This document shows positions 62,872 through 64,000 of a stretch of 64,000 bases of DNA, in pieces. The DNA is from Alphaproteobacteria bacterium (lineage in GTDB: Bacteria; Pseudomonadota; Alphaproteobacteria; UBA828). The DNA is taken from NCBI GenBank assembly GCA_022820945.1, contig JAJEEP010000049.1:1-64000 (forward strand), in the 5' to 3' direction. Position 1 is the stretch's first letter; each line of letters begins with the position of its first letter. Under the pieces are notes generated by a model. The model worked only from the letters and a program-made list of their open reading frames with translations, searched no databases and was not told where the DNA came from. A program made the position numbers and the translations under genes.

Positions 62872-63582
62872 CTAGAAGCGCTCCAGCCAGCGGTCGAGAA
62901 AGCCGTCCAGCCAGCGGTGCACCGCCGGGTCGTAGCGCACGGAGTCGGCGCGCTGCCGGTCGGCGGACGGAACCTCCGGAAGCGCAAAGTACTTTTGGGC
63001 CTTCGGGTTGTTGAGCCAGCGCTCATGCGTCACCGGCGTCATCTCGGGGTGAAACTGGACCCCGAACGCCCGCTCGCCGTGGCTGAACGCCTGGTTCTCG
63101 AAGATGACGCCCCGCGCCAGCAGCTCCGCCCCCGGCGGCAGGTCGAATCCTTCGCGGTGCCAGTGAAAGACATGGATGGGCGACGGGAACAGCGAACACT
63201 CCGCGTTGGCGGGGTTGAGCGGCTGATAGCCGACCTCGCACAGTCCCTCGGGATGGGGATAGACGCGCCCGCCGAGAGCACGGGCCATGATCTGTGCACC
63301 GAGGCAGATGCCGAGAAGCGGCGCGTCGGCCGCGAGCTGTGCCGCGATCCATTCGGTCTCCGTCCGAAGGAAGGCATGCTCGTCGACATCGCAGGCGCTC
63401 ATCGGCCCGCCGAACACCACGGCTGCGTCGTAGCCCTGCAGGCGCCCGCCGTTCATGGGCGGCAGGGCGTCGCCGCCGGCCACGAAGCAGACCTCGGTCT
63501 CGCAGCCCCGCGCATGCAGCGCCTCGCGCACCTTGCCGGGATTGGCGCGCTCCGAATGGGTTACCAGGACGATCCGCTTCAC
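62872..63582 (-). CDS. Class I glutamine amidotransferase-like protein
   Basis: The product is 236 residues from the GTG at 63582. The nucleophile is in LLGICLGAQIMARALGG, the His-Glu pair in FGVQFHPEMTP, and AVVFGGPMSACDVDEHAFL is the conserved early loop. The longer upstream frame is low-complexity. It resembles the protein at 50387-51106 in size and motifs. It may hydrolyse gamma-glutamyl compounds or be a GuaA-like glutaminase of unknown partner. It is divergent from the partial oxygenase gene. Confidence 0.85.
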   Translation of the reverse strand: MKRIVLVTHSERANPGKVREALHARGCETEVCFVAGGDALPPMNGGRLQGYDAAVVFGGPMSACDVDEHAFLRTETEWIAAQLAADAPLLGICLGAQIMARALGGRVYPHPEGLCEVGYQPLNPANAECSLFPSPIHVFHWHREGFDLPPGAELLARGVIFENQAFSHGERAFGVQFHPEMTPVTHERWLNNPKAQKYFALPEVPSADRQRADSVRYDPAVHRWLDGFLDRWLERF

Positions 63583-63710
63583 GGTGCTTGCCTTCTCCCT
63601 TAGCAGGCGGTGGGGCGTCGCTTCGAAGCGGCTGTTTGCCTCATTGGACCGCAGTCGGCAAGGGCGCGGCGGTAGCCCCATGCCCGCCGCCGTGAGACCA
63701 TGACCCGGCC

Positions 63711-64000
63711 ATGCGCGAGAGCACCGTCCCCGTCGTCGACATCGCGCCGTTCCTGAGCGGTGACGGCGCCGCAAAGGCCGCCGTGACACAGGCGGTCGAT
63801 GAGGCCTGCCGCCGCATCGGCTTCCTGATCGTTGCCGGGCACGGCGTTCCTCGCCCGGTGGTCGACGACTGCCTGGCGGCGACCTGGGCGTTCTTCGACC
63901 TGGACGACGCCGAAAAGCGCCGATGGATATCGCCCAAGGGCGACTTCCGCCGCGGCTACCTGCCCGTGGGTGGCAATGCGCTGGCCTACACCCTCGACCG
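63711..64000 (+). CDS. 2-oxoglutarate/Fe(II) oxygenase, N-terminal part (leaves window)
   Basis: The frame is open from the ATG at 63711 to the window end (96 codons). It reads MRESTVPVVDIAPFLSGDG, then EACRRIGFLIVAGHGVPRPV and TWAFFDLDDAEKRRW. This is the non-haem dioxygenase N-terminal domain found in isopenicillin N synthase-like and plant-type oxygenases. The catalytic HxD..H region lies beyond the window, so substrate and completeness cannot be judged. It is 128 bases from the divergent amidotransferase gene. Confidence 0.8.
   Translation, partial: MRESTVPVVDIAPFLSGDGAAKAAVTQAVDEACRRIGFLIVAGHGVPRPVVDDCLAATWAFFDLDDAEKRRWISPKGDFRRGYLPVGGNALAYTLD

Overview
The window looks like chromosomal DNA from a GC-rich (by eye close to 70 %) alphaproteobacterium, most like the Rhodospirillales. 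I base this on gene order and protein style, not on any search. The supporting traits are the xerD / aroK-aroB / CNNM-CBS / accA block, acnA divergent from ccmABC, a split proton-translocating transhydrogenase (pntAA-pntAB-pntB), a cysteine-free L31, and frequent GTG/TTG starts with GTGA or TTGA stop/start overlaps. I see no rRNA, tRNA, prophage or CRISPR array. Coding density is high, and the only gene-free stretches over 300 bases are 3657-4331 and 62549-62871. Both are filled with short dispersed repeats.

Layout. 1-4.6 kb: an IS4-family insertion sequence wedged between two copies of a palindromic intergenic repeat, a family III CoA-transferase, a small exported protein, an acetyltransferase, a repeat-packed spacer and rpmE. 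4.8-12.7 kb: an MsbA-type ABC exporter, then two leftward units. One is a MotA/ExbB-like plus OmpA/MotB-like pair; the other is a 42-residue membrane peptide, a 633-residue exported protein of unknown function and xerD. 12.8-22.1 kb: aroK-aroB-CNNM transporter, accA, ccmABC and acnA. 22.1-31.1 kb: an AMP-forming acyl-CoA ligase with a sarcosine/dimethylglycine dehydrogenase-type flavoprotein, two peroxiredoxins, N-formylglutamate amidohydrolase-rnd, and mnmA.

31.3-45.3 kb is the most accessory-looking part. It holds an MFS carrier and a DegT-type aminotransferase facing a phosphoenolpyruvate mutase fused to a nucleotidyltransferase (the entry point to phosphonates). A PhyH oxygenase follows, then a HyuB-HyuA pair, a methyltransferase, a GFA-fold protein, an ACC deaminase with an alpha/beta hydrolase, and an ABC1/UbiB-type kinase. 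45.4-50.4 kb: pntAA-pntAB-pntB, rpsU and purE-purK. 50.4-56.0 kb: a leftward four-gene unit (acyl-CoA ligase, exported isoaspartyl methyltransferase, membrane-embedded spermidine-synthase-like protein, glutamine amidotransferase). 56.1-64 kb: a SixA-type phosphatase, polyprenyl diphosphate synthase, DUF2007-trmN6-S49 peptidase, a two-subunit molybdenum hydroxylase of the isoquinoline oxidoreductase type, a second glutamine amidotransferase, and the first 96 codons of a 2-oxoglutarate/Fe(II) oxygenase that leaves the window.

Most of the window is housekeeping. The best candidates for something less described are: the phosphonate locus with no phosphonopyruvate decarboxylase in view; the micropeptide / unknown exported protein / xerD chain; the stator-like pair; the exported methyltransferase operon; and at least four families of intergenic repeats, one of which shows compensatory base changes.
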